From positions 1 through 21,547 of the forward strand of contig JAZLCO010000037.1 in NCBI GenBank assembly GCA_045614225.1: a stretch of DNA of 21,547 nucleotides. Direction: 5' to 3'. Under the pieces are notes generated by a model that saw only the letters and a program-made list of their open reading frames with translations, was not told the DNA's origin and did no database searches. Origin of the DNA: UBA9715 sp045614225. GTDB lineage: Bacteria; Actinomycetota; Coriobacteriia; Coriobacteriales; Eggerthellaceae. The position numbers and the translations under genes are program-made. Each line of letters opens with the position of its first letter. Position 1 is the stretch's first letter. Shown here one piece after another: positions 14,094 through 21,420 of this stretch.

Positions 14094-15074
14094 TTATTTC
14101 AGATTCTCGCTGAAGAACGATTCAAGCTTGTCGAAGGGGATGGCTTCGAAGTTGTCGTACAGATCGACGTGGCTCGCACCGGGGATGATCATGAGCTCCT
14201 TGTTGTCGCCGTTTAGCAGTTCGAAGGCACCTTCGCTGAAATAACGCGAGTGGGCTTTCTCGCCGTGCACGAGTAGCACGGGGGCGTCGATCTCGCCGGC
14301 CATGGACAGAATGGGTTGGTTGAGGAGCGAAATCGTGCCCGTCACGTTCCAGCCATCGTTGGAGTTGCCCGAGCGCTCGTGATAACCGCGCGGGGTCTTG
14401 TAGTAGGCGTAGTAGTCCTTCACGAAGTAGGGCGCATCTTCGGGCAGCGGGTCCACGACGCCGCCGGCACGCTCATAGGTGCCCGCCGCGTAATCAGCCG
14501 TGCGCTGGGCAGCCCATGCGGCGCGTTGCTCGTCGCGAGATTCCTTGCTGTCGGTGCTGCCGAAGTAACCCTCGCGGGCAACACGCGACATGTCGTACAT
14601 GGTCATGGCCGCGGTGGCTTTAATGCGTGGGTCGAGTGCGGCAGCGTTCACGGCCATGCCACCCCAGCCGCAGATGCCGATGATGCCAATCGCATCGGGG
14701 TTTACGTCGTCACGGCAGCTCAAATAGTCGACAGCTGCACAAAAATCTTCAGTGTTGATATCGGGACTTGCCATGCGGCGCGGCTCACCACCCGACTCGC
14801 CGGTGAACGACGGGTCGAATGCGATGGCCAGGAATCCGCGCGCTGCCATCTCCTGGGCGTACAGACCGCTCGATTGTTCCTTGCATGCACCGAACGGACC
14901 GCTTACGGCGATAGCCGCTAGCTTGCCTTCGGCATTTTTCGGCTTGTAGAGATCCGCCGCCAGCGTAATGCCATAGCGGTTTACGAACGTCACTTTCGAG
15001 TGGTCGACACGTTCATCGCGGGGGAACACCTTGTCCCATTCTTCCACGAGATACAGGTCTTCGGTCTTCATCAT
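14094..15074 (-). CDS. Alpha/beta hydrolase (dienelactone hydrolase/YcjY-like)
   Basis: Predicted cytoplasmic hydrolase of 326 residues. The alpha/beta fold markers are an oxyanion strand AAIAVSGPFG, a DPSFTGESGG segment, the nucleophile elbow GIIGICGWGGMA, and a late acid/His region (VLLVHGEKAH, GASHVDLYD). The nucleophile position holds Cys135 rather than Ser, as in dienelactone hydrolase. ATG 15074 was chosen because AAGGAG lies seven bases upstream; a second ATG follows directly. It is transcribed away from a merR gene through a promoter with a 19-base spacer, which implies induction by that regulator. The natural substrate is unknown; detoxification of an electrophile or ester is plausible but inferred. 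Confidence 0.85.
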   Translation of the reverse strand: MMKTEDLYLVEEWDKVFPRDERVDHSKVTFVNRYGITLAADLYKPKNAEGKLAAIAVSGPFGACKEQSSGLYAQEMAARGFLAIAFDPSFTGESGGEPRRMASPDINTEDFCAAVDYLSCRDDVNPDAIGIIGICGWGGMAVNAAALDPRIKATAAMTMYDMSRVAREGYFGSTDSKESRDEQRAAWAAQRTADYAAGTYERAGGVVDPLPEDAPYFVKDYYAYYKTPRGYHERSGNSNDGWNVTGTISLLNQPILSMAGEIDAPVLLVHGEKAHSRYFSEGAFELLNGDNKELMIIPGASHVDLYDNFEAIPFDKLESFFSENLK

Positions 15075-15096
15075 GTTGTGTCTCCTTAGGGATCGG

Positions 15097-15124
15097 TTGC
15101 CATTGGTTCATTTTGAGGTATGAT
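15097..15124 (+). promoter_or_regulatory. Putative promoter of the merR gene
   Basis: TTGCCA at 15097-15102 and TATGAT at 15119-15124 are separated by 16 bases, both one mismatch from consensus. Transcription would start about 50 bases before the ATG at 15181. It would run through the MerR operator at 15142-15155, allowing autoregulation. Confidence 0.5.
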
Positions 15125-15127
15125 GGT

Positions 15128-15158
15128 ACCGTAAAAGCTAAACCTAACTTTAGGTCAA
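15128..15158 (-). promoter_or_regulatory. MerR-type promoter/operator of the hydrolase operon
   Basis: On the minus strand a -35 box TTGACC (15153-15158) and a -10 box TACGGT (15128-15133) are exactly 19 bases apart, the over-long spacing typical of MerR-activated promoters. The spacer holds the palindrome ACCTAA-AG-TTAGGT (15142-15155). The adjacent divergent gene encodes a MerR protein, so cognate control is very likely. Confidence 0.75.
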
Positions 15159-15180
15159 GTGTTGATTTCGAGGAGCAAGA

Positions 15181-15624
15181 ATGACGTACAGCATTGGTCA
15201 AGTCGCCGAGATGTTTGATTTACCCATATCCACGCTGCGGTATTACGACAAGGAAGGGTTGTTTCCCTCGCTCGAGCGCAAGTCGGGCATTCGAAAGTTC
15301 AGCGAGGTCGAGATCGATGCTTTGCGTGTCATCGAGTGCTTGAAAGGCTCTGGACTCGAGATCAAAGACATCAAGCAGTTCATGGATTGGTGTACTCAGG
15401 GACCCGAGACGTACGTCCAGCGCAAGGAACTCTTCGAACGACGCCTCGATGCGCTGGAAGAAGAGATGACGCGGCTATCGCGCATGCGCGACATGCTCAA
15501 GTACAAATGCTGGTACTACGACACCGCGCTCGCCGATGGTGGCGAAGAGCGCATTCAGGCCATGCTGCCCGACAGCTTGCCGCCTGACGTGCAAAAACTC
15601 TACGACTCGGGTTTCCGCTCTTAA
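15181..15624 (+). CDS. MerR-family transcriptional regulator
   Basis: DNA-binding regulator of 147 residues. The N-terminal winged helix is clear (YSIGQVAEMFDLPISTLRYYDKEGLFPSLERKSGIRKFSEVEI). The specificity part GLEIKDIKQFMDWCTQGPETYVQR and a long coiled-coil dimerisation helix (about 80-115) follow. The C-terminal region is short, with Cys72... and WY residues but no clear metal-binding motif, so it probably senses an organic or electrophilic signal. ATG 15181 follows GAGGAG. It is divergent from the hydrolase gene, with a 106-base shared control region holding a 19-base-spacer promoter and palindrome. It is likely an activator of the hydrolase-lipoprotein genes. Confidence 0.92.
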   Translation: MTYSIGQVAEMFDLPISTLRYYDKEGLFPSLERKSGIRKFSEVEIDALRVIECLKGSGLEIKDIKQFMDWCTQGPETYVQRKELFERRLDALEEEMTRLSRMRDMLKYKCWYYDTALADGGEERIQAMLPDSLPPDVQKLYDSGFRS

Positions 15625-15795
15625 AATGGCTTGGCCGGGTGCATAAGCAGCGTCTTCGGCAATGATGCTTTCCGCTTCGATTTCGCTTGTTGCGGGCTCG
15701 CTGGCAATGGCGCTCTGGGTGAAAAACGTCCCGCCTGGCAGTATGATGGCGCAGCTGAGCGCAGCTGCCAGCAGCATGCGTAGACGTTTCTTCAT
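15625..15795 (-). pseudogene. N-terminal remnant of a secreted protein
   Basis: The frame from ATG 15795, preceded by AGGAAGG, encodes a convincing signal peptide (MKKRLRMLLAAALSCAIILP, cleavage probably near AIA-SEP). It is followed by an acidic propeptide-like stretch ending AEDAAYAPGQAIL. The frame then runs into the antisense of merR, where it no longer looks like a protein. The YAPGQAI motif resembles the start of large secreted proteases and surface proteins, but the family cannot be fixed from about 57 residues. The rest of the gene has been lost, presumably by deletion next to the merR 3' end. The stretch 15796-15948 shows no gene. Confidence 0.6.
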
Positions 15796-15948
15796 CGGCG
15801 GGCCTTCCTATTGCGGAACAGAGAAGCTCCAGTTTCCGTACTTCGAGCACTATGCATTTTAACTCGATGCGAGCATGAAGCTCCTTATGGTATGGTAGTG
15901 CCTTCGTCGACGGCGAATGGAACGGCGCAGGTACCAGCGGCAGCTGAG

Positions 15949-16614
15949 TTAACTTGCACGTAATTTCGAGATGAGCGAGAAACCCATCAACAGCAGGAGC
16001 AAAGACCCTATTCCGCCGGAAATGGCTTCCGTGGTCATGACGAGCTGTGGGGTGGCAAGGTCGGCATACGTTCCGAACATCTGCATTTCCAAAATGAGCA
16101 GGGCGCCTATTGAGCCCGCAATCGAAACCCGCAGCAGCGTCTGTTGCCGCAAATCGCCCTTTCTCGTCTTCGTGGCGATAACGATGGCCACGATTGCGTT
16201 GTAGAACGTGAATGCTGCCAGAGCAATTATGGCGAACTCGGGCAGAACGTCGTTATGCCTTTCGACAATGCACAGGTACATGATGACTGCGACGATTGCC
16301 GCTAGGGCTACGAGCGTCACGCCGCATACAGTTGCAACAACCCTCCATGACAGCCTGCCACTGTTTCCCGTGCTGGCAGCGACAAGCGAATTCATAACCA
16401 CGAGCGCAACGAAATATACTGTCATGGCCCCAGACCACAGAGAGTGGTTCATGAGCCACATTACCCCGTTGAACAAGGCCAATGCAAGGGTTCCAAATGC
16501 GGCCGCGCATAGCGTAACCAGCTGCGAAAAAGACGGATCGTGAAGAAACCTGTCCACAAACCCGATGCTCAACACGCGCTGGGCAAGTGTTTCTTTTCCG
16601 TCTTCGCTCTTCAT
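15949..16614 (-). CDS. Integral membrane protein of unknown function
   Basis: I do not recognise a family. The 221-residue protein has about six hydrophobic segments: roughly 33-50, 60-80, 92-115, 125-145, 160-178 and 197-217. A charged cytoplasmic-type N-terminus (MKSEDGKETLAQRVLSIGF) and a basic loop (ATKTRKGDLRQQ) between helices 4 and 5 suggest an N-in orientation. There is no catalytic motif. ATG 16614 follows an AGGGAG box. It is last in a same-strand series after the DUF6323/DUF6179-like pair, 49 bases from the second, so co-transcription is likely. Confidence 0.75.
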   Translation of the reverse strand: MKSEDGKETLAQRVLSIGFVDRFLHDPSFSQLVTLCAAAFGTLALALFNGVMWLMNHSLWSGAMTVYFVALVVMNSLVAASTGNSGRLSWRVVATVCGVTLVALAAIVAVIMYLCIVERHNDVLPEFAIIALAAFTFYNAIVAIVIATKTRKGDLRQQTLLRVSIAGSIGALLILEMQMFGTYADLATPQLVMTTEAISGGIGSLLLLLMGFSLISKLRAS

Positions 16615-16663
16615 GTGGCTCCCTATGTGCGGAACGATGGCTCCTCAATGCGTTGGGTCGGGG

Positions 16664-17308
16664 TTAATTGTATGTCAATTTACTATTAATTCCAGAAACA
16701 ATGCGAACTAGATCATCCTCGTGCGAACGCAGTAAATCGTAGAGGTTTACATGGAGACCGCGATAGTCGGGGCAAGCACGCTCGAGTACGGCGATGCAGC
16801 TCCCTGTATCGAATTGCACGATCCAGCGCGTTTCCTCGAGTAGTTGCTCGAGCCACGCCTCGACATAATCCAGGCCCATAAGCTGCGGATCTACGGGCTC
16901 GCTTAGCTGATAGTCAATGTCGCAGGGCACCACATGCGCTGCGAAGCGTGTGTCGTAGAGCATCTTCAAGTCACCCAAGCTCGCCAGCGTGTCGCGCAAG
17001 GCGACGTTGCGAATGGGAGGCATGATGGCTACTATCCTGCGCCACACATCGAGCGCCATGTCCATTTGCGCGTCAAGCACGTCGAGGCCCGAGTGCCATA
17101 GGGCAATGGGATCGTCGACGTCGAGCACGCTGGCCGCCTCGTCTGCTGTTGCGCTCGCGATGCCCAGCACGTATACGACCGACGTCGCGAGCTCCTGGGC
17201 CTCGCAGTTGGAAATCGAGGACGATTCGCCCATGCAGTAAATATTTGCTACGTGCGTCACCAGCCGGGCGAAGTTCTCCGGGCTTCGTGCTGGGCTCGAG
17301 TTCGGCAT
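16664..17308 (-). CDS. DUF6179-like protein (function unknown)
   Basis: Soluble, mostly helical, acidic protein of 214 residues. The stretch NIYCMGESSSISNCEAQELATSV near the N-terminus and CDIDYQLSEPVDPQLMGLDYVEAWLEQLLEE in the middle recall the DUF6179 family, which I remember as occurring next to DUF6323 in Firmicutes and related anaerobes; this is from memory and not verified. DUF6179 proteins may be longer, so this could be a short form. ATG 17308 is one base downstream of the preceding gene's stop, with only a weak GGGAC box, indicating translational coupling. No catalytic residues can be named. Confidence 0.6.
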   Translation of the reverse strand: MPNSSPARSPENFARLVTHVANIYCMGESSSISNCEAQELATSVVYVLGIASATADEAASVLDVDDPIALWHSGLDVLDAQMDMALDVWRRIVAIMPPIRNVALRDTLASLGDLKMLYDTRFAAHVVPCDIDYQLSEPVDPQLMGLDYVEAWLEQLLEETRWIVQFDTGSCIAVLERACPDYRGLHVNLYDLLRSHEDDLVRIVSGINSKLTYN

Positions 17309-17309
17309 G

Positions 17310-17876
17310 CTAATCGTCCCAGTCATCCGACCACCCTTCGCCGTCCCAACCGGCAACGTGCTCGTCATAGTCCCACTCGACGGGGTCGATGGCGTAGATG
17401 CGTCCTTCATCGTCGACGATGCGATACGCGCCCTTCTCCTCAGCATTCCGAGCCTGGCGATATTCCTTTGAGAAGGCCATCATCTCTTCTTTTGGCAACG
17501 CCGACACTTCTGTAAAGTTGCCCTCGTAGGTGTCGAAGCAGCCCCGTAGCGCTTCGACGATTTCGGCATCCGGAATGTCAATGGACAGGTCGTTTCGCAG
17601 TGCGTAGAAAGCTTCTTGCAGCTCGGTGAGCACATCGACAACGTTGTCCTGCATGAGAAACGGAGAGCTGGCGACCGCTTCGGCGATGGCCCCTATGACA
17701 GGAGGTCCGAACTCCACTCGCTTGGCTTCCGCCAGCAGCTTGGCTCGTTGCTTCGCAAGCATCAACGCGTTCTCCCGCGTGATTGAAAGTCCTGCCATGG
17801 CAAGATTGTCGTTGACTGCAGAAAGTCCCGATTCATCTTCTTTCCCTGGCATGAGAAACGTCATGGCTCCATCCAT
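17310..17876 (-). CDS. DUF6323-like protein (function unknown)
   Basis: Soluble acidic protein of 188 residues. The central part resembles DUF6323: GLSITRENALMLAKQRAKLL, then RVEFGPPVIGAI, SPFLMQDNVVDVLTELQEAFYALRND and DAEIVEALRGCFDTYEGN. The last 40 residues are very acidic and Trp/Asp-rich (ending WDGEGWSDDWDD). ATG 17876 was preferred to an upstream TTG because AAGGGG lies eight bases before it. It is the first gene of a coupled pair. The recurrent pairing of these two families suggests that the products work together, but no biochemical role is known to me. Confidence 0.6.
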   Translation of the reverse strand: MDGAMTFLMPGKEDESGLSAVNDNLAMAGLSITRENALMLAKQRAKLLAEAKRVEFGPPVIGAIAEAVASSPFLMQDNVVDVLTELQEAFYALRNDLSIDIPDAEIVEALRGCFDTYEGNFTEVSALPKEEMMAFSKEYRQARNAEEKGAYRIVDDEGRIYAIDPVEWDYDEHVAGWDGEGWSDDWDD

Positions 17877-18032
17877 ATGCACCACCCCTTTGGAAATTGC
17901 GGACAATGCCTAATACCGCGAAAAGACGAGCAGTTCAAGACTGCAAATCAAGAGGCATGCATGGTAATGTGGCGATTAATGTACGGGGTGTGGACCCCTC
18001 GCGAACGACCATCGAAGTTCTAGGGAGGAGTC

Positions 18033-18504
18033 ATGAAACGAGTATCCGCAATTCGCCGGCTTTGAAGCGTGTTTTTATGGGGCGGTTGGCGACTTGAACA
18101 CGTGCATCGATTGTTTCGATACTGTGGTAAAGGAACAGCAGGGTGATGTTACCGTCTACACGGTCACGCTCGATCCTGAGAAATACATGGCATCTGATGA
18201 GATTCTGACCATGATGAAAGATGCCGGTGACCCGGTTTTGTCGGCCGTCTTCACGTTCGGCATCGACAAAGATGGCCGCCTTGTGTCGCTCAACAGGGTT
18301 GTTGACTACAATGTTTCTTCCATTGACGTCACCCACACCCTCTCTGATTTTGACAGCACTGTCATTGGCCCCATGCCCGAAGCCGATAAAACGTACGAGG
18401 AAATGGAATCTGACATCAACGTCAAGTTCGATCAGCTCGCTGCTGAACTCGACATGACCGATGAATATCAAGAAACCGGTGGCTCGCAAAACGAAGTCCG
18501 GTAA
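18033..18504 (+). pseudogene. Broken lipoprotein-like gene (start and C-terminal part only)
   Basis: A strong GGGAGG box and ATG at 18033 start a frame that stops after ten codons (MKRVSAIRRL). In another frame, open from 18037, comes a coherent 150-residue sequence. It includes VTVYTVTLDPEKYMASDEIL, VLSAVFTFGIDKDGRLVSLNRVVDY and TLSDFDSTVIGPMPEADKTYEEME. This resembles the beta-rich C-terminal half of LolA-fold or DUF6612-type lipoproteins, where a fixed series of strands ends in a SDFN/T pattern. No signal peptide or lipobox remains. The most economical reading is an internal deletion with frameshift. The alternative, a short protein starting at TTG 18094, has no ribosome binding site. A perfect hairpin terminator follows. 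Confidence 0.5.
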
Positions 18505-18510
18505 CCAAGG

Positions 18511-18542
18511 CTCGCCCCATCTACACAAGATGGGGCGAGTTT
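18511..18542 (+). terminator. Terminator after the broken lipoprotein gene
   Basis: A perfect 12-bp stem (18511-18522 with 18528-18539) has a 5-base loop ACACA and is followed by TTT. It starts seven bases after the stop and may also serve the convergent Fe-S gene. Confidence 0.7.
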
Positions 18543-18626
18543 CAGCAGATCGCACATTGTGCATGCTGCCCAAAACGATGAAAGCGCCATCCGTTGGCGA
18601 GGAGTTCCAGGTTCTGCCCAGGTATG

Positions 18627-19454
18627 TCAGAGTGCGTCTTTGGGGCAGTTCTTCACACACTCAAGACACAGGATGCATTCCGTGCCGTTCTCGCGCTTGC
18701 GCGAGTCATCGAGCATGTCGACGTTCATCGGGCAGGTTTTCCGACATTTCCCGCACGAGATGCACTTACTGTGATCGCACTTGATGCGCACGAGTGAGAA
18801 GTAGCTCATCGGCTTCAGGAACACTGTGATGGGGCACACATACTTGCAGAAGGCGCGATTGTCCTTGAAGGCATAGGCCATCGCGATCCCAATTGAGTAG
18901 TAAGCGACGTTTCCCACAATGAACGCCCAGAACATGATCCGCTCGATGCTGCCCACGTGTGCGAGGAAAAGAGCGGCAACGAACGCAAGCGAGGCGGCGA
19001 ATGCGACGTAGCGGATCCAACCGATCTTTTTCCGCGGCTCCTGTGGCATCTTGTAGGGCAGGAAGTCGAGCACCATGGCCGTCCAGCATGCATAACCACA
19101 CCAACCACGTCCAAAAACGAGTGGGCCGAAGATCTTCGCTACGGCGTAGTGGATGGTCGCCGCTTCGAACACGCCGGTGAATAGATAGTACCAGAAACCC
19201 TCAATCTGCATGTTCTCGCCGCAGATGAGTCCGAGGTAGACGAGCATGTACAGCCCGACGAGCAGCTGCGTGACGCGTCGGGCATGAGGACTTTTCTTGG
19301 TGAAGAGAAAAATGCCCAGCGCTACCGCCGCACCGATGTAGCTGAAATTGAAAAGGTAGAAGATGTTGTCCTTGGCGAGCCACAGCGCAGCGGCAACAGC
19401 TTCGAATACCAAGAACGTCACAATTGGAAGCCAACGGCTCCTAAAGCTGTTCAT
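18627..19454 (-). CDS. NapH-like membrane polyferredoxin (4Fe-4S electron transfer protein)
   Basis: Predicted inner-membrane electron carrier of 275 residues. About six hydrophobic helices occupy residues 8-215. Within them is the Fer4_5-type motif GRGWCGYACWTAMVLDFLPYK, followed by FCKYVCPITVF. The C-terminus carries two ferredoxin clusters (CISCGKCRKTCP and CILCLECVKNCP), preceded by a CDHSKC element. The arrangement matches NapH/CcoG-type proteins that take electrons from quinol or pass them to a periplasmic reductase. No reductase gene is adjacent, so the partner is unknown. Start is uncertain: ATG 19454 has a poor ribosome binding site, and a TTG at 19505 would add 17 residues. Confidence 0.82.
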   Translation of the reverse strand: MNSFRSRWLPIVTFLVFEAVAAALWLAKDNIFYLFNFSYIGAAVALGIFLFTKKSPHARRVTQLLVGLYMLVYLGLICGENMQIEGFWYYLFTGVFEAATIHYAVAKIFGPLVFGRGWCGYACWTAMVLDFLPYKMPQEPRKKIGWIRYVAFAASLAFVAALFLAHVGSIERIMFWAFIVGNVAYYSIGIAMAYAFKDNRAFCKYVCPITVFLKPMSYFSLVRIKCDHSKCISCGKCRKTCPMNVDMLDDSRKRENGTECILCLECVKNCPKDAL

Positions 19455-19635
19455 GTTCTTCAAACACCAGCTAACTATCCCAGAAAGACTCCGATTGCCC
19501 GCCAAAGCGAGTGGCAGGAATTTAATTATCAGGCATTATTCGCGACTATTGTCCCACGTTTTGCACATGACCAAATCGGTTTCGATTAACGCCATGGGGC
19601 TCGCTAGCTGAAGCTCCATAGCACATGGGGCGGTA

Positions 19636-19693
19636 AAGGCTGCAACCGCAGATTAGCTCATCGTTTCATGGGGGTTCAAATCCGTTCAGCCTT
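19636..19693. other. Structured tRNA-like stretch in the divergent control region
   Basis: Seven-base arms AAGGCTG (19636-19642) and CAGCCTT (19687-19693) are perfect complements; GCAC (19621) and GTGC (19694) could extend them. Between them are TTAGCTCA (19653) and GGTTCAAATCC (19673-19683), which look like the D-arm and T-arm boxes of a tRNA. They are only about 12 bases apart, there is no anticodon arm, and the T stem has a mismatch. It is not a working tRNA; it may be a degenerate tRNA remnant or chance. The rest of the 19455-19743 gap shows no gene. Confidence 0.3.
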
Positions 19694-19743
19694 GTGCGAG
19701 AATGCAATAGTTAGCCATGTATAACTTATTGAGGAGATCGCAC

Positions 19744-20553
19744 ATGTTAGGCAAAGACTTCGATGGGGTAGCGGACACGCTCTACATCCCGCTGGCCGCG
19801 CGCGTGTACGTGTCGAAGAGGTTTCCCGAGTACTTCTTCGACCCCAAGTCGCTCGAGCTGGAATCCGCCATCCCAGGTGAGAGCATCCAGGCAGGCTCCA
19901 ACGAGTACACGATGATCGCATCGGCTGCGCGCTACCACAATCTCGACGAGATGACGCGTGCCTATATTACCGTGCACCCTTCTTGCAACATCGTGAACGT
20001 GGGTTGCGGTCTGGAGACCATGTTCTGGCGAGTGGGGCCCGACGCCCCCGATGCGCGGTTCTTCGAGATAGACCTTCCCGAGGTCATCGAGGTGCGCCAT
20101 CGCATCCTCGGCGCGCCCGAGCGCGACGAGCTCATAGCGGGCGACGCGTTCGACCTCTCCTGGGCGGACGGCATCGATAACTCGCTGCCCACGCTCATCA
20201 TCGTCTCGGGTGTGTTCCAATACTTCCACAACGCCGACGTGCTCGGCTTCATCGCGGATGCCAAGAAGGCCTTCGCCGACGCGGAACTCATTTTCGACGC
20301 CACTAACACCAAGGGGCTCGAATACGTAAACAAGTACGTGAAGAAGACGGGCAACGCATCGGCCCTCATGTACTGCGCCATTGACGACCCAGCAGCGTTT
20401 GCGCGCGAGGCGGACTGCGAACTTCTCGAGGTGCGGCCCTTCTACACCGCGGCACGCCGCATTCTCAAGGGGAAGGTCAACCTGTACTCCAAGATAGCCA
20501 TGGCCGTCGCCGATCGCACCGGTCGCGCGTTCTTGCTGCACATGAAACTCTAG
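19744..20553 (+). CDS. Class I SAM-dependent methyltransferase, leucine carboxyl methyltransferase/Tcm-like
   Basis: Predicted cytoplasmic O-methyltransferase of 269 residues. The SAM-binding site is the glycine-rich NIVNVGCGLETMFWRV, followed by FFEIDLPEVIEVRHRI, where the acidic residue would bind the ribose of SAM. Both are hallmarks of the LCM/PPM1-like family, as is the later IIVSGVFQYFHNADV segment. ATG 19744 was chosen for the GAGGAG box at 19731-19736 seven bases upstream; an upstream in-frame ATG lacks one. It forms a two-gene unit with the next methyltransferase, 21 bases apart. Bacterial members methylate small carboxylates or polyketide-like compounds; the substrate here is not known. 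Confidence 0.85.
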   Translation: MLGKDFDGVADTLYIPLAARVYVSKRFPEYFFDPKSLELESAIPGESIQAGSNEYTMIASAARYHNLDEMTRAYITVHPSCNIVNVGCGLETMFWRVGPDAPDARFFEIDLPEVIEVRHRILGAPERDELIAGDAFDLSWADGIDNSLPTLIIVSGVFQYFHNADVLGFIADAKKAFADAELIFDATNTKGLEYVNKYVKKTGNASALMYCAIDDPAAFAREADCELLEVRPFYTAARRILKGKVNLYSKIAMAVADRTGRAFLLHMKL

Positions 20554-20574
20554 ATCAAGCGAACGGAGGAACAC

Positions 20575-21129
20575 GTGAAGAGCGATGCAGAATACAAAGA
20601 GCTGTCGATAAGGGAGTTCACGAAGGCGGCCGAGGTGTACGACAGCAATCACGCCGGGATCTATGAGATGTGCAAGGACGACTACCCACCCATCCTCGCC
20701 GAACTGCGCAAGGACGGCTTCGATGACCTCCTCGACGTAGGTTGCGGAACAGGTCCGATGATTGAGTTGCTTGCTGCCGAAATACCGGGCAAGCGCTACA
20801 TAGGGCTGGACCTGACGCCTCGGATGATCGAGGTCGCGAATGCAAAAGGCATTGATGGAGCGCGTTTCGTCGTGGGCGATGCCGAGGACTTGCCGTTCGA
20901 CGACGCAAGCTTCGACGCCGTCATCTGCGCGAACAGCTTCCACCACTACCCGAATCCGCAAGCCTTCTTCGACGGAGTCGCGCGTGTGCTGCGCCCCGGC
21001 GGCAAGCTGGTCCTACGCGACTACACGGCCGCGGCGCCCGTCCTGTGGCTCATGAACCACACGGAGATGCCCCTGGCAAACCTGATCGGACACGGAGATG
21101 TCGGTGCATATTCTTTGGATGAGGTGTGA
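20575..21129 (+). CDS. Class I SAM-dependent methyltransferase (UbiE-like), cut short by in-frame TGA
   Basis: SAM-dependent methyltransferase, 184 residues as read. Motif I is LLDVGCGTGPMIELL, followed by YIGLDLTPRMIEVA, FVVGDAEDLPFDDASFDAVIC, and the HHYPNPQAFFDGVARVLRPGGKLVLRD stretch typical of Methyltransf_11 enzymes. GTG 20575 follows GGAGG. The frame ends at TGA 21127-21129 after YSLDEV. Translation of the same frame beyond it continues the expected C-terminus for another 28 codons, so the stop interrupts the gene. The last beta-strands of the fold, which close the sheet, would be lost. The substrate is unknown; it is likely co-expressed with the upstream methyltransferase. Confidence 0.8.
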   Translation: MKSDAEYKELSIREFTKAAEVYDSNHAGIYEMCKDDYPPILAELRKDGFDDLLDVGCGTGPMIELLAAEIPGKRYIGLDLTPRMIEVANAKGIDGARFVVGDAEDLPFDDASFDAVICANSFHHYPNPQAFFDGVARVLRPGGKLVLRDYTAAAPVLWLMNHTEMPLANLIGHGDVGAYSLDEV

Positions 21130-21216
21130 GACTTTTGCCTGAAATCCAATCTTCATGTGGAAAAACTGGAGCGCGGAAAGAAATTCCGGCTGCATCTGGT
21201 GGCAAGGAAGAAATAG
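21130..21216 (+). pseudogene. C-terminal remainder of the interrupted methyltransferase
   Basis: In frame with the preceding gene, these 28 codons read DFCLKSNLHVEKLERG followed by KKFRLHLVARKK and a TAG. This is the normal ending of this methyltransferase group. The TGA at 21127-21129 is one transition from CGA (Arg), which would restore EVRDFC. Confidence 0.7.
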
Positions 21217-21289
21217 ACATGAATCATGAAACAGAAGGCAATCGGAAGGCTGTCGTACATATCGATACTGCTTTTTAAGCCGAAAACTA

Positions 21290-21318
21290 TTGAAAAAAAT
21301 GGCTGGTTAAGGTATAGT
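21290..21318 (+). promoter_or_regulatory. Strong sigma-70-type promoter of the right-edge gene
   Basis: TTGAAA (21290-21295) and TATAGT (21313-21318) are 17 bases apart, each one mismatch from consensus. Transcription would start near 21325, about 95 bases before the ATG at 21421. Confidence 0.65.
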
Positions 21319-21325
21319 AAATGCA

Positions 21326-21341
21326 GTTAGCGAAGTCTAAC
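21326..21341. promoter_or_regulatory. Candidate operator palindrome at the transcription start
   Basis: GTTAG and CTAAC arms (21326-21330 and 21337-21341) flank six bases, right where transcription from the upstream promoter should begin. A TetR- or DtxR-type repressor site is possible. Further down, GAGCGGG (21362-21368) and CCCGCTC (21386-21392) form a second hairpin in the leader. Confidence 0.35.
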
Positions 21342-21420
21342 CATAGAGTGTACTTTTCACTGAGCGGGATTCGATTGATTTCGGCCCCGCTCTGTTCTGT
21401 TAAAGAGGAGTGAAGCCGTC

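Noticed and set aside
19747..20961. 404-codon open frame on the minus strand opposite the two methyltransferases
   Set aside because: It spans two real genes in antisense, with Arg/Val/His-rich composition and no motif.
21127..21129. The TGA as a selenocysteine codon
   Set aside because: This methyltransferase group has no Cys/Sec at that site as far as I know, and I saw no convincing bacterial SECIS-like hairpin directly after it. A CGA to TGA change is simpler.
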